Assembly: GCA_022376925.1 (NCBI GenBank)
Contig: JAIOJX010000005.1
Coordinates: forward strand, 94,709,001 to 94,773,000
Length of the DNA: 64,000 nucleotides
Reading direction: 5' to 3'
Source: Tragulus kanchil
Taxonomy: Eukaryota > Chordata > Mammalia > Artiodactyla > Tragulidae
Part shown: piece by piece, positions 47,949-57,991 of the stretch
How the letters are laid out: every line of letters begins with the position of its first letter
How positions within the stretch are numbered: the stretch's first letter is position 1
Translations under genes and position numbers: made by a program
Notes under the pieces: generated by a model
What the model saw: only the letters and a program-made list of their open reading frames with translations
Told to the model about the DNA's origin: nothing
The model's database searches: none

Positions 47949-47974
47949 TTTTTTTTTTTTTTTAAAAAAAAAAA
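47949..47974. repeat. T15-A11 palindromic homopolymer block
   Basis: A T15 run passes directly into an A11 run, so the block is self-complementary over at least 22 bases. The same block, with the same run lengths, is at 49037-49062 in the second copy of pair 11. Confidence 0.9.
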
Positions 47975-48343
47975 GGTAAGAAAAAGGAAGAACAAAAGAG
48001 GTGAGGATGAACATCTTGAGGAGGCAAAGCAGACAGGACAGCAGCCCCTCTCAGCTCAGCTCAGGGCTGCCTCAGTACCAGCTCCACGCTGGCTCCCAAA
48101 CTACGACCTTCTGCTTCCCAGATATGGGAATCCATGTGAGATATTTAAAAAAAAAAAAGAAAAAGAAAGAACACCATAAAAATACAGAAAGAAATAAAAG
48201 AAAAACCATAACCATAAAACCCAACCAACCCATGACATAAAACAAATCACAAAATCAACACTCCTATCATTTTTTAATGACAATTCCAGAAAGTGCTAGC
48301 TTGAATCAGTCTACTTGTATTTATTTGGCATCTATTCTTAGCA

Positions 48344-48553
48344 GGGCTTCCCAGGTGACTCAGTGGTAAAGAATCCACGTGTTAATAAAGGAGATGCTGG
48401 AGACATGGGTATAATTCCTGGGTTGGCAGGATTCCCTGGAGTAGAAAATGACAGCCCTCTCCAGGATTCTTGGGAAATTCCATAGACAGAGGAACCGGGT
48501 GGGCTACGGTCCACAGGGTCAGAGAGTTAGACACAACTGAGCACGCACACACA
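48344..48553 (+). mobile_element. Bov-tA SINE
   Basis: GGGCTTCCCAGGTGACTCAGTGG head, ATTCCTGGGTTGGCAGGATTCCCTGG, GACAGCCCTCTCCAGGATTC, GACAGAGGAACCGGGTGGGC and GTTAGACACAACTGAGCACGC. ATTCTTAGCA before and ATTCTGAGCA after are a target-site duplication with one mismatch. The second copy at 49432-49641 is due to pair 11. Confidence 0.93.
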
Positions 48554-49431
48554 TGCAACATTCTGAGCAAAGTTATGGAACAACAGGGGGAACTGAATAA
48601 ATACAGTCTCCATGCTCATGGGTTACTTTAGATATCTCCCAGAAAGGACTTAAAAGGAACCTGTTATTTCCTAATGTGCATGACTTTGGTTCTATTTATT
48701 TCTCCTTAAAAATATGAATAGGACTAAAGATAATTAGGCCATAAACTAGAAATTAAGTAACTGCTGTAGAGTCTTTCTTTCCCCTACGATTCCATGCCAT
48801 TCACCATGATAGCAATGATACGTGATGAGATCACCTTCAGTATACTGCCACGGGAAAGCATTCACATGTCTGTCTCTTGAGATGGGCAGCAAGGGAAACA
48901 AATGTGAGAAAAAGAAGTGTGAATTAAATGGGATCTGGGAGTTTAGCAGACTGTCGACAAAATTCCTTGTGTTAATTCTTTTGATACTCTTGTAAGTTCG
49001 CTGAGATAAAGTCAAAGATCTCAGGGTGACCTGTGCTTTTTTTTTTTTTTTAAAAAAAAAAAGGTAAGAAAAAGGAAGAACAAAAGAGGTGAGGATGAAC
49101 ATCTTGAGGAGGCAAAGCAGACAGGACAGCAGCCCCTCTCAGCTCAGCTCAGGGCTGCCTCAGTACCAGCTCCACGCTGGCTCCCAAACTACGACCTTCT
49201 GCTTCCCAGATATGGGAATCCATGTGAGATATTTAAAAAAAAAAAAGAAAAAGAAAGAACACCATAAAAATACAGAAAGAAATAAAAGAAAAACCATAAC
49301 CATAAAACCCAACCAACCCATGACATAAAACAAATCACAAAATCAACACTCCTATCATTTTTTAATGACAATTCCAGAAAGTGCTAGCTTGAATCAGTCT
49401 ACTTGTATTTATTTGGCATCTATTCTTAGCA

Positions 49432-49641
49432 GGGCTTCCCAGGTGACTCAGTGGTAAAGAATCCACGTGTTAATAAAGGAGATGCTGGAGACATGGGTAT
49501 AATTCCTGGGTTGGCAGGATTCCCTGGAGTAGAAAATGACAGCCCTCTCCAGGATTCTTGGGAAATTCCATAGACAGAGGAACCGGGTGGGCTACGGTCC
49601 ACAGGGTCAGAGAGTTAGACACAACTGAGCACGCACACACA
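49432..49641 (+). mobile_element. Bov-tA SINE (pair 11 duplicate)
   Basis: Same as 48344-48553, offset 1088, with the same flanking target-site duplication. Not an independent insertion. Confidence 0.93.
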
Positions 49642-50084
49642 TGCAACATTCTGAGCAAAGTTATGGAACAACAGGGGGAACTGAATAAATACAGTCTCCA
49701 TGCTCATGGGTTACTTTAGATATCTCCCAGAAAAAGGTGGCCTGACAGTATTTGGATATTGTACTTCAGTTCTGCTGTATTAAAAAGAAAAATCAAGAAA
49801 AGACAGCTTGCAGATGGGGAGAAAATATGTGTAAATGATGCAAAGAGCAAGGGCTCAATATACAAACTATAAAAACAGCTCATATAATTAAATAACAAAC
49901 AAAATAACAACAGCAAAAACAATAAAAAATGGACAGAAGATCTAAATAGACATTTCTTCAAGCAAGACATGCAGATGGCCAATAAGTCATGAAAAGATAC
50001 TTGATGTTACTAATTATTATAGAAATGTAAATCAAAACTATAATGATATACCACTTCACACTGGTCAGAATGGCCATTATCAAA

Positions 50085-50343
50085 AGTCTACAATGGGCTT
50101 CCCTGGTAGTCCAGTGGGTAAAGAGTCAGCTTTGCAGTGCAAAGGGCACTGGTTCAATCCCTGGCACGGGAAGATCCTGCGTGCCGCAGAGTAGCTGGAC
50201 TGGTGTGTCCAATTATGAACTAGCCCTTTGGAGTGCAACGAGAGAGGCCACTGCCATGGACAGCCCACACAGGTCAAAGAATAAAGGTGGATGAAAATTT
50301 AAAAAAAAATAAAAGAGGCCAAAATTAAAAAAATAGTCTACAA
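50085..50343 (+). mobile_element. CHR-type SINE in the L1, with target-site duplication
   Basis: AGTCTACAA at 50085-50093 and 50335-50343 flanks GGGCTTCCCTGGTAGTCCAG, GGTTCAATCCCTGG, GTGTGTCCAATTATGAACTAG, GGCCACTGCCATGGACAGCC and a tail AAAATAAAAGAGGCC. The duplication is L1 sequence, so the SINE is younger than the L1. Confidence 0.95.
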
Positions 50344-51180
50344 ATTATAAATGTTAGAGAGGGTATAGAGAAAAGGGAAAATTCCTATACTATTTGTGGG
50401 AATGTAAACTAGTGCAGCCACTATGGCAAACAGTATGACAAAGACTAAAAACAGTATTTATTTGTTCCTTAATAAACTAAAAACATAGTTATCATATAAT
50501 TCTGCAGGCCCACTCCTGTGCATGTATCTGTACAAAAATCTAAACAGAAAAGATGCATGCACCTGTATGTTCATGGAAGAAGTATTTACATTTGCCAAGG
50601 CATGGAAGCAACTTAAATGTCTACCAACAGATAAATGGATAGAGAAGATACGTTACATATCCACAGTGGAATGTTACTCAGTCATAAAAAGAATGAAATA
50701 ATGCCATTTGCAGCAACATAGACAGACCTGGAGATTATCATACTAAGTGAAGCAAATTAGACAAAGAAAGACAAATACCATATGGGGAACTGAATAAACG
50801 TTCAGTTTACTTTAGATATCTCCCAGAAAAAGGTGGCCTGACAGTATTTGGATATTGTACTTCAGTTCTGCTGTATTAAAAAGAAAAATCAAGAAAAGAC
50901 AGCTTGCAGATGGGGAGAAAATATGTGTAAATGATGCAAAGAGCAAGGGCTCAATATACAAACTATAAAAACAGCTCATATAATTAAATAACAAACAAAA
51001 TAACAACAGCAAAAACAATAAAAAATGGACAGAAGATCTAAATAGACATTTCTTCAAGCAAGACATGCAGATGGCCAATAAGTCATGAAAAGATACTTGA
51101 TGTTACTAATTATTATAGAAATGTAAATCAAAACTATAATGATATACCACTTCACACTGGTCAGAATGGCCATTATCAAA

Positions 51181-51439
51181 AGTCTACAATGGGCTTCCCT
51201 GGTAGTCCAGTGGGTAAAGAGTCAGCTTTGCAGTGCAAAGGGCACTGGTTCAATCCCTGGCACGGGAAGATCCTGCGTGCCGCAGAGTAGCTGGACTGGT
51301 GTGTCCAATTATGAACTAGCCCTTTGGAGTGCAACGAGAGAGGCCACTGCCATGGACAGCCCACACAGGTCAAAGAATAAAGGTGGATGAAAATTTAAAA
51401 AAAAATAAAAGAGGCCAAAATTAAAAAAATAGTCTACAA
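51181..51439 (+). mobile_element. CHR-type SINE (pair 12 duplicate)
   Basis: Same SINE and same target-site duplication as 50085-50343, offset 1096. It is part of the second copy of pair 12. Confidence 0.95.
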
Positions 51440-51915
51440 ATTATAAATGTTAGAGAGGGTATAGAGAAAAGGGAAAATTCCTATACTATTTGTGGGAATG
51501 TAAACTAGTGCAGCCACTATGGCAAACAGTATGACAAAGACTAAAAACAGTATTTATTTGTTCCTTAATAAACTAAAAACATAGTTATCATATAATTCTG
51601 CAGGCCCACTCCTGTGCATGTATCTGTACAAAAATCTAAACAGAAAAGATGCATGCACCTGTATGTTCATGGAAGAAGTATTTACATTTGCCAAGGCATG
51701 GAAGCAACTTAAATGTCTACCAACAGATAAATGGATAGAGAAGATACGTTACATATCCACAGTGGAATGTTACTCAGTCATAAAAAGAATGAAATAATGC
51801 CATTTGCAGCAACATAGACAGACCTGGAGATTATCATACTAAGTGAAGCAAATTAGACAAAGAAAGACAAATACCATATGACACCATTTAAATGTGAAAT
51901 CTAAAATATAACACA

Positions 51916-52040
51916 GGGGAATTCCCTGGTGGTCCAGTGGTTACCACTCAGTCCTTTCACTGCTGTGGGCCTGGGTTCAATCTCTGTTCAGGACCTAAGA
52001 TCCTGCAAGCTGTGTGGTGCAGAACTCCCCCACCCTCCAC
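51916..52040 (+). mobile_element. Short CHR-type SINE in the L1
   Basis: GGGGAATTCCCTGGTGGTCCAGTGG head, CTCAGTCCTTTCACTGCTGTGGGCC, GGTTCAATCTCTG and ACCTAAGATCCTGCAAGCTGTGTGG, ending in a C/A-rich stretch. It lies between the end of ORF2 and the 3' UTR of the L1. Confidence 0.87.
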
Positions 52041-52904
52041 CATCAAAGATATAGATGAATTAGATGAATTTATTTACAAAACAGAAACAGACTCACAGAC
52101 ATAGACGATACATTTATGGTTACCAAGGAGAAGGTGGGGAAAGGATAAATTAGGATATTGGGATCAGCAGGTACAAACTACTATACATAAGGCAAACAAC
52201 AATGTCCTACTATATAGCACAGGGAACTATGTCTAGTACCTTGTAATAACCTATAATGGGAAAGAATCTGAAAGAGAACAAAATACCTATATATGTGTAA
52301 CTGAATCACTTTTCTGTATATCAGAAACTAACAAAACTAAATCAAATATACCTCATTGAAAAAAAGATCAAGATACTCCAAAGTTTTGCTAAAACCTGAA
52401 TGAGCAACTAGAACACCCAATCAGAAAGGCTGAAAATTGTCCTGACAAGAATCAATTACTTTGGGGTTTAATTCTTTTCTATTGCAAGGTTAAAGGCTTT
52501 AATATAGCAACCTATAACTATCATTTATAACCATTCTAGAAAACAGACACATTACTCCAGTGACATTTCATACCTGCTAGTCTGTAAATAAAAGATTGTT
52601 CCTACTTAAGTGAGGAAAGCTTACAGTCATTACCAGATTCTAAGACATCTTTCAATCAGCTGGCAAATAGGTATTTTGTATTTACAAAAATCCCTGAAAC
52701 AGTAGCCTTCAAACATTTTTGAATTTCTTATCCACAATCAGGTTTGTAATTTTTACACTGGAACACAGTACACCTATGTATCTATGTGCACAAATGCATA
52801 TCTAAAACTACAACAAATGTTTCCTGTAACAGTATTTATTCTCAGAATGCATGGTGTTCTTAGATATTTTGTTCCATTTATTTTCATTAATGAACTTTAT
52901 TCTT

Positions 52905-53148
52905 TGCAGTAGTTTTAGGCCTGCAGAAAACTGAATGGAAACTCCAGAGAATTCTCACATATCCTTTTCATCACGACCCTATCCTCTACAGCTCTTATAA
53001 TTAACATCTTGCCTGAGTATGCTATATTTGTTAAAATTAACAAACACACATTTATACATCTTTATCAACTAAAATCCATAGTGCACATTAGGGTTCAGTC
53101 CTTGTGTTGTACATTTGATGGATTCTGACATTGTAAAATGGCATGAAC
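52905..53148 (-). mobile_element. L1 3' UTR, antisense, left part (host of the BovB)
   Basis: AGTAGTTTTAGGCCTGCAGAAAACTGAATGG, ATTAACATCTTGCCTGAGTATGC, CTTTATCAACTAAAATCCATAGTGCACATTAGGGTTCAG and TGTTGTACATTTGATGGATTCTGAC follow the antisense L1M-type 3' end. It stops where the BovB begins and resumes at about 55108. Repeated at 53982-54225 by pair 13. Confidence 0.88.
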
Positions 53149-53476
53149 TAAAGAGCCTCTTGATCAAGCTGAAAGAGGAGAGTGAAAAAGTTGGCCTAAA
53201 ACTCAACTTTATTCAAACTTCATTCAAAAAACGAAGATCATCCGTTCCCAACACTTCATGGTAAATAGATGGGAAAACAGTGGAAACAGTGACAGACTTT
53301 ATTTTCTCAGGCTCCAAAATCACTGCAGACAGTGACTACAGCCATGAAATTAAAAGATGCTTGCCCCCGGAAGAAAAGCTATGACAAAACTACACGTGTA
53401 TTCAAAAACAGAGACATCACTTTGCTCACAAAGGTCTGTATAGTCAAAACTATGCTTTTCAGTAGTCACGTGTTGA
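53149..53476 (+). mobile_element. BovB LINE, 3' part of the reverse transcriptase frame (copy A, truncated by junction)
   Basis: It encodes a degenerate version of the BovB reverse transcriptase end: KLKEESEKVGLKLN-like, then TVTDFIFSGSKITADSDYSH-like, then RKKSYDKTTRVFKNRDITL and KVCIVKTMLF. It is 5'-truncated in an L1 and cut at 53476 by the pair 13 junction. The full run is at 54226-54970. Frameshifts and stops make it non-functional. Confidence 0.92.
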
Positions 53477-54225
53477 AGAGGCTGACTGGACAAAACTACA
53501 GTTTGAATAACCAAAAAATTTTCTAAGAATCAATTACTTTGGGGTTTAATTCTTTTCTATTGCAAGGTTAAAGGCTTTAATATAGCAACCTATAACTATC
53601 ATTTATAACCATTCTAGAAAACAGACACATTACTCCAGTGACATTTCATACCTGCTAGTCTGTAAATAAAAGATTGTTCCTACTTAAGTGAGGAAAGCTT
53701 ACAGTCATTACCAGATTCTAAGACATCTTTCAATCAGCTGGCAAATAGGTATTTTGTATTTACAAAATCCCTGAAACAGTAGCCTTCAAACATTTTTGAA
53801 TTTCTTATCCACAATCAGGTTTGTAATTTTTACACTGGAACACAGTACACCTATGTATCTATGTGCACAAATGCATATCTAAAACTACAACAAATGTTTC
53901 CTGTAACAGTATTTATTCTCAGAATGCATGGTGTTCTTAGATATTTTGTTCCATTTATTTTCATTAATGAACTTTATTCTTTGCAGTAGTTTTAGGCCTG
54001 CAGAAAACTGAATGGAAACTCCAGAGAATTCTCACATATCCTTTTCATCACGACCCTATCCTCTACAGCTCTTATAATTAACATCTTGCCTGAGTATGCT
54101 ATATTTGTTAAAATTAACAAACACACATTTATACATCTTTATCAACTAAAATCCATAGTGCACATTAGGGTTCAGTCCTTGTGTTGTACATTTGATGGAT
54201 TCTGACATTGTAAAATGGCATGAAC

Positions 54226-54970
54226 TAAAGAGCCTCTTGATCAAGCTGAAAGAGGAGAGTGAAAAAGTTGGCCTAAAACTCAACTTTATTCAAACTTCAT
54301 TCAAAAAACGAAGATCATCCGTTCCCAACACTTCATGGTAAATAGATGGGAAAACAGTGGAAACAGTGACAGACTTTATTTTCTCAGGCTCCAAAATCAC
54401 TGCAGACAGTGACTACAGCCATGAAATTAAAAGATGCTTGCCCCCGGAAGAAAAGCTATGACAAAACTACACGTGTATTCAAAAACAGAGACATCACTTT
54501 GCTCACAAAGGTCTGTATAGTCAAAACTATGCTTTTTTTTCAGTAGTCACGTGTTGATGTGAGAGTTGGACCATAAAGATGGCTGAGCACTGAAGAATTG
54601 ATGCCTTTGAATTGTGCTGTTGGAGAAGACTCTTGAGAGTCCCTTCAAATGCAAGGAGATCAAACCAGTCAATCCAAAAAGGAATCAACTGTGAATATTC
54701 ATTGGAAGGACTGATGCTGAAGCTCCAATACTTCGGCCACCTGATGCAAAGAGATAACTCACTGGAAAAGACCCTGATGTTGTGGGAAAAAGGAGGCAGA
54801 GGAGAATGGGATGACAGAGGATGAGATGGTTGGATGGCATCACTGAGTCAATGGACATGAGTTTTAGCAAGCTCTGGGAGATGGTGAAGGACAAGGAAGC
54901 CTGGCATGCTGCAGTCCATGGGGTCTCAGAGAGTCAGACATGATGGAGTGACTGAACTGAACCAAACAGC
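54226..54970 (+). mobile_element. BovB LINE 3' end (most complete copy)
   Basis: This continues from the LKEESEKVGLKLN region to the [54 protein letters not shown] and [21 protein letters not shown] segments, then the 3' end GACTGAACTGAACC. These are the C-terminal motifs of BovB ORF2, spread over different frames because of indels. It has no endonuclease or upstream reverse transcriptase domain. It is inserted in an antisense L1. Confidence 0.93.
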
Positions 54971-54981
54971 ATGTACTACAG

Positions 54982-55095
54982 TAGGAAATGGCAGCCAACT
55001 CTTATATTGTTGCCTGAAAAATTCCATGGTCAGGGAAGCCTGGTGGATGATAGTCCACGGGGTCACGAAGAGTCAGACACAACTGAGCACATGTA
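54982..55095 (+). mobile_element. Bov-A unit next to the BovB 3' end
   Basis: TAGGAAATGGCAGCCAACTC, TTCCATGGTCAGGGAAGCCTGG, GATAGTCCACGGGGTCACGAAGAGTCAGACACAACTGAGCAC. It follows the BovB tail by a dozen bases. Repeated at 56072-56185 by pair 14. Confidence 0.88.
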
Positions 55096-55107
55096 TCCAT
55101 GGTATTA

Positions 55108-55430
55108 TGACAAACGAGTTTCAGTACCCTAAACCCCCTGAGCTCTATTTATCCATCATTCACTCCTTTCCTCTCCCTGAATGCCTGGCAACCACCAATC
55201 TTTTTACTATTTCCAGAAAGTAGTATATTTTGAATCCCACAGCATGTAGCTTTTTATACTGGCTCATTCCACAAAGCACCATGCATCTGAGATTCCTCCA
55301 TGTTTTTGAGAGCTCTTTCTTTTTATTTCTGAATAATATTTCATTGTATGGTGATATACCACAGTTTGATATTGTTTACTGCATTTTATTTCATGAAAAT
55401 ATTTAGGTTGCAGATTAGGTAGGTGGTAAA
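55108..55430 (-). mobile_element. L1 3' end, antisense, right part (host of the BovB)
   Basis: TTTCAGTACCCTAAACCCCC, TGAATGCCTGGCAACCACCAATCTTTTTACTATTTCC, ACAGCATGTAGCTTTTTATACTGGCTC, then TCTGAATAATATTTCATTGTATGG and TACCACAGTTTG continue the antisense L1 that stops at 53148. Repeated at 56198-56520 by pair 14. Confidence 0.88.
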
Positions 55431-55551
55431 CTTATTTCAGAACCTATGAATGAGTCATATCTGTAGTTTGGTGAGTCTTTGCCTAAAATATATTTGGTTC
55501 TTGCTGGACCCAAAGGAACAAACAGCTTGGCCCTATCTTAGGAGCTGAGAG

Positions 55552-56060
55552 CAAAACTACACGTGTATTCAAAAACAGAGACATCACTTTGCTCACAAAG
55601 GTCTGTATAGTCAAAACTATGCTTTTTTTTCAGTAGTCACGTGTTGATGTGAGAGTTGGACCATAAAGATGGCTGAGCACTGAAGAATTGATGCCTTTGA
55701 ATTGTGCTGTTGGAGAAGACTCTTGAGAGTCCCTTCAAATGCAAGGAGATCAAACCAGTCAATCCAAAAAGGAATCAACTGTGAATATTCATTGGAAGGA
55801 CTGATGCTGAAGCTCCAATACTTCGGCCACCTGATGCAAAGAGATAACTCACTGGAAAAGACCCTGATGTTGTGGGAAAAAGGAGGCAGAGGAGAATGGG
55901 ATGACAGAGGATGAGATGGTTGGATGGCATCACTGAGTCAATGGACATGAGTTTTAGCAAGCTCTGGGAGATGGTGAAGGACAAGGAAGCCTGGCATGCT
56001 GCAGTCCATGGGGTCTCAGAGAGTCAGACATGATGGAGTGACTGAACTGAACCAAACAGC
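55552..56060 (+). mobile_element. BovB 3' end (pair 14 duplicate)
   Basis: Same sequence as 54462-54970, offset 1090. It begins inside the reverse transcriptase region because the tandem junction lies there. Confidence 0.92.
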
Positions 56061-56680
56061 ATGTACTACAGTAGGAAATGGCAGCCAACTCTTATATTGT
56101 TGCCTGAAAAATTCCATGGTCAGGGAAGCCTGGTGGATGATAGTCCACGGGGTCACGAAGAGTCAGACACAACTGAGCACATGTATCCATGGTATTATGA
56201 CAAACGAGTTTCAGTACCCTAAACCCCCTGAGCTCTATTTATCCATCATTCACTCCTTTCCTCTCCCTGAATGCCTGGCAACCACCAATCTTTTTACTAT
56301 TTCCAGAAAGTAGTATATTTTGAATCCCACAGCATGTAGCTTTTATACTGGCTCATTCCACAAAGCACCATGCATCTGAGATTCCTCCATGTTTTTGAGA
56401 GCTCTTTCTTTTTATTTCTGAATAATATTTCATTGTATGGTGATATACCACAGTTTGATATTGTTTACTGCATTTTATTTCATGAAAATATTTAGGTTGC
56501 AGATTAGGTAGGTGGTAAACTTATTTCAGAACCTATGAATGAGTCATATCTGTAGTTTGGTGAGTCTTTGCCTAAAATATATTTGGTTCTTGCTGGACCC
56601 AAAGGAACAAACAGCTTGGCGCCTATCTTAGGAGCTGAGAGCATTACTGGGAAGGAAAGGCCTGCATCTATGAGAAACTG

Positions 56681-56811
56681 TTGCTGTTGTTCAGTTGCTA
56701 AGACCTGTCCGACTCTTTGTAACCCCATGGACTGCAGCATGCCAGGCTCCTCTGTCCTGCACTATCTCTCGGAGTTCACTCAACTTTATGTCCATCATGT
56801 CAGTGCTGCTA
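56681..56811 (-). mobile_element. BovB 3' end fragment, antisense
   Basis: TTGCTGTTGTTCAGTTGCTAAG, GTCCGACTCTTTGTAACCCCATGGACTGCAGCATGCCAGG and CTGCACTATCTCTCGGAGTTCACTCAACTTTATGTCCATCATGTCAGTG is the antisense BovB/ART2A 3' end. It is separate from the BovB just upstream and in the opposite orientation. Confidence 0.88.
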
Positions 56812-56954
56812 AATTCTATGAAATGCTAACATCTATGAGATGCTTGGTAAGAAAAGGTTAAGACAGAATAGAACAGAACTAGAAATCCATTAGTACTGTT
56901 GAGGAATATGAAGAACTGGCAAGTATCCTGTAAGAGCAGGACCTTACTGTCACT

Positions 56955-57130
56955 TCTAATCAGGAGACCTGGGCATGGTACTTTTAGATGCCTCAAGTTT
57001 CCTCATCAATAACATTTGTATATTAGTAATATCTATTTCACTGAGTACTTATGAGAAGCAAATGAATCATGTATACATAGAGCTAAGAAGAAGATCTGGC
57101 ACATAAAACTTCAACAAATGATCTATTATT
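56955..57130 (-). mobile_element. MIR SINE, antisense
   Basis: GCCTCAAGTTTCCTCATCAATAACATTTG, TATCTATTTCACTGAG, GCAAATGAATCATGTATACATAGAGC and GATCTGGCACATAAAACTTCAACAAATG follow the antisense MIR from core to end. Confidence 0.8.
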
Positions 57131-57859
57131 AACCACTCCACCTTTGCCTAGAATATAATAAAACCTCAATCCTAGATATATATTTTTAAAAGACTAGAGG
57201 AGTCCACATTTCATAGGCTTAATTCGGTCTGTAGAAGCTTCTGAGGAAAGCCAAGATGTGAGCATTGAAGACTGTACATAGTTTGGTAAATGAAGAGAGG
57301 AAGCAGGATGTAAGAGATAGAGGATAAAGCACAATATTGGGCTGAGAAGTATAAAAGCAAAAGAAACATTTGGAGGACAGTGATCAATTTGATTAAAATA
57401 AGAGTGAGGAGGCAGGAATGAGAAATGTAAGTTGACTGCCTTTTAGAGATGCTGGTGACCTTTGCAAGTGACAGATATTTGAAGTTCCTCTTTCAATGGG
57501 CAGGAAAGAAAGACTTCAGTTACCTAAACAGAGAGACTAAAGTTCTTAATACTCTCAAACATCTACTGTATATAATGACAGCTTCACTTCCACATATCTT
57601 GGAACCGTATCAGTTATACTTGGAGAACTGAGAAGATAGATTCAAATAATTTTCTGTGTTCTGTGAGTGAGAAAGTTGATCCATTGTATAATACTGTAGC
57701 CAATTTCCAAATGGGAATGATTTAAATTAAATGCAAAGAATTAAAAAAATAATTTCTTCAAGACATACTAGTTATATCTCAAGTGTTTAATAACCATAAG
57801 GACCTAATGGCTACTGCACAGAACTGCACAAATGTAGAACATTTCCATCATCATATAAA
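57131..57859. other. Unassigned AT-rich DNA
   Basis: No gene or repeat family recognised. Confidence 0.45.
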
Positions 57860-57991
57860 GTCTCTTCAGGGACTCCACTGGTGGTCCATTAGTTAAAACC
57901 CCACACTTCCAATGCAGGGGGTACAGATTCGATTCCTGGTTGGGAACTAAGATTCCCACATGCCATGTAGCATGGCCAAAAAATGTCTCTT
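57860..57991 (+). mobile_element. Short CHR-type SINE with target-site duplication
   Basis: GTCTCTT at 57860-57866 and 57985-57991 flanks AGGGACTCCACTGGTGGTCC, CTTCCAATGCAGGGGGTACAG, ATTCGATTCCTGGTTGGGAACTAAG and AGCATGGCCAAAAAA. Confidence 0.88.

Larger units (their letters stand above)
47574..49733. repeat. Tandem pair 11 (1088 bp unit, 16-base filler)
   Basis: Copy A is 47574-48645 and copy B 48662-49733. Filler 48646-48661 is GGACTTAAAAGGAACC. The first about 216 bases also belong to copy B of pair 10, so that segment is present three times. The copies look identical, including a 26-base T/A homopolymer block. Confidence 0.98.
49675..51880. repeat. Tandem pair 12 (about 1096 bp unit, altered entry)
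   Basis: The clean repeat is 49711-50784 versus 50807-51880. Bases 50785-50806 start with GGGAACTGAATAAA, also found at about 49676-49689. The intervening part is shortened and altered (CGTTCAGT in place of about 21 bases). So copy B probably begins at 50785 with a corrupted edge. The unit holds L1 sequence and a CHR SINE. Confidence 0.97.
49795..52370 (+). mobile_element. L1 3' half (ORF2 end and 3' UTR), with tandem pair 12 inside
   Basis: GACAGCTTGCAGATGGGGAG, CAAGGGCTCAATATACAAACTATAAAAACAGC, GAAGATCTAAATAGACATTTCTTCAAGC, ACTTCACACTGGTCAGAATGGCC and GTGGAATGTTACTCAGTCATAAAAAGAATG follow the end of L1 ORF2. From 52060 the 3' UTR is clear (GAATTTATTTACAAAACAGAAACAGACTCACAGAC, ATAGCACAGGGAACTATG, AATAACCTATAATGGG) to about 52370. 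Two SINEs interrupt it. Frames are broken. With pair 12 collapsed, the L1 is about 1.5 kb shorter in span minus its SINEs. Confidence 0.92.
52447..54557. repeat. Tandem pair 13 (about 1078 bp unit, 48-base filler)
   Basis: Copy A is 52447-53476 (AAGAATCAATTAC to CACGTGTTGA) and copy B 53525-54557. Differences: one A fewer in a run near 53765, and a T-run TTTTC versus TTTTTTTTC about 20 bases before the end. Filler 53477-53524 could be a corrupted reading of the BovB sequence that follows copy B. That is only a weak resemblance. Confidence 0.97.
54462..56642. repeat. Tandem pair 14 (1090 bp unit)
   Basis: Copy A is 54462-55551 and copy B 55552-56642. Copy A leaves at GGAGCTGAGAGC into AAAACTACACGTG. 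Copy B leaves at GAGAGC into ATTACTGGG. Differences: one T fewer near 56344 and an extra G (CTTGGCGCC versus CTTGGCCC) about 25 bases from the end. The first about 96 bases also lie in pair 13, so they occur three times. Confidence 0.97.

Noticed and set aside
53149..56060. Three separate BovB insertions
   Set aside because: Offsets of 1077 and 1090 bases with identical flanks show that these are the same insertion repeated by pairs 13 and 14.
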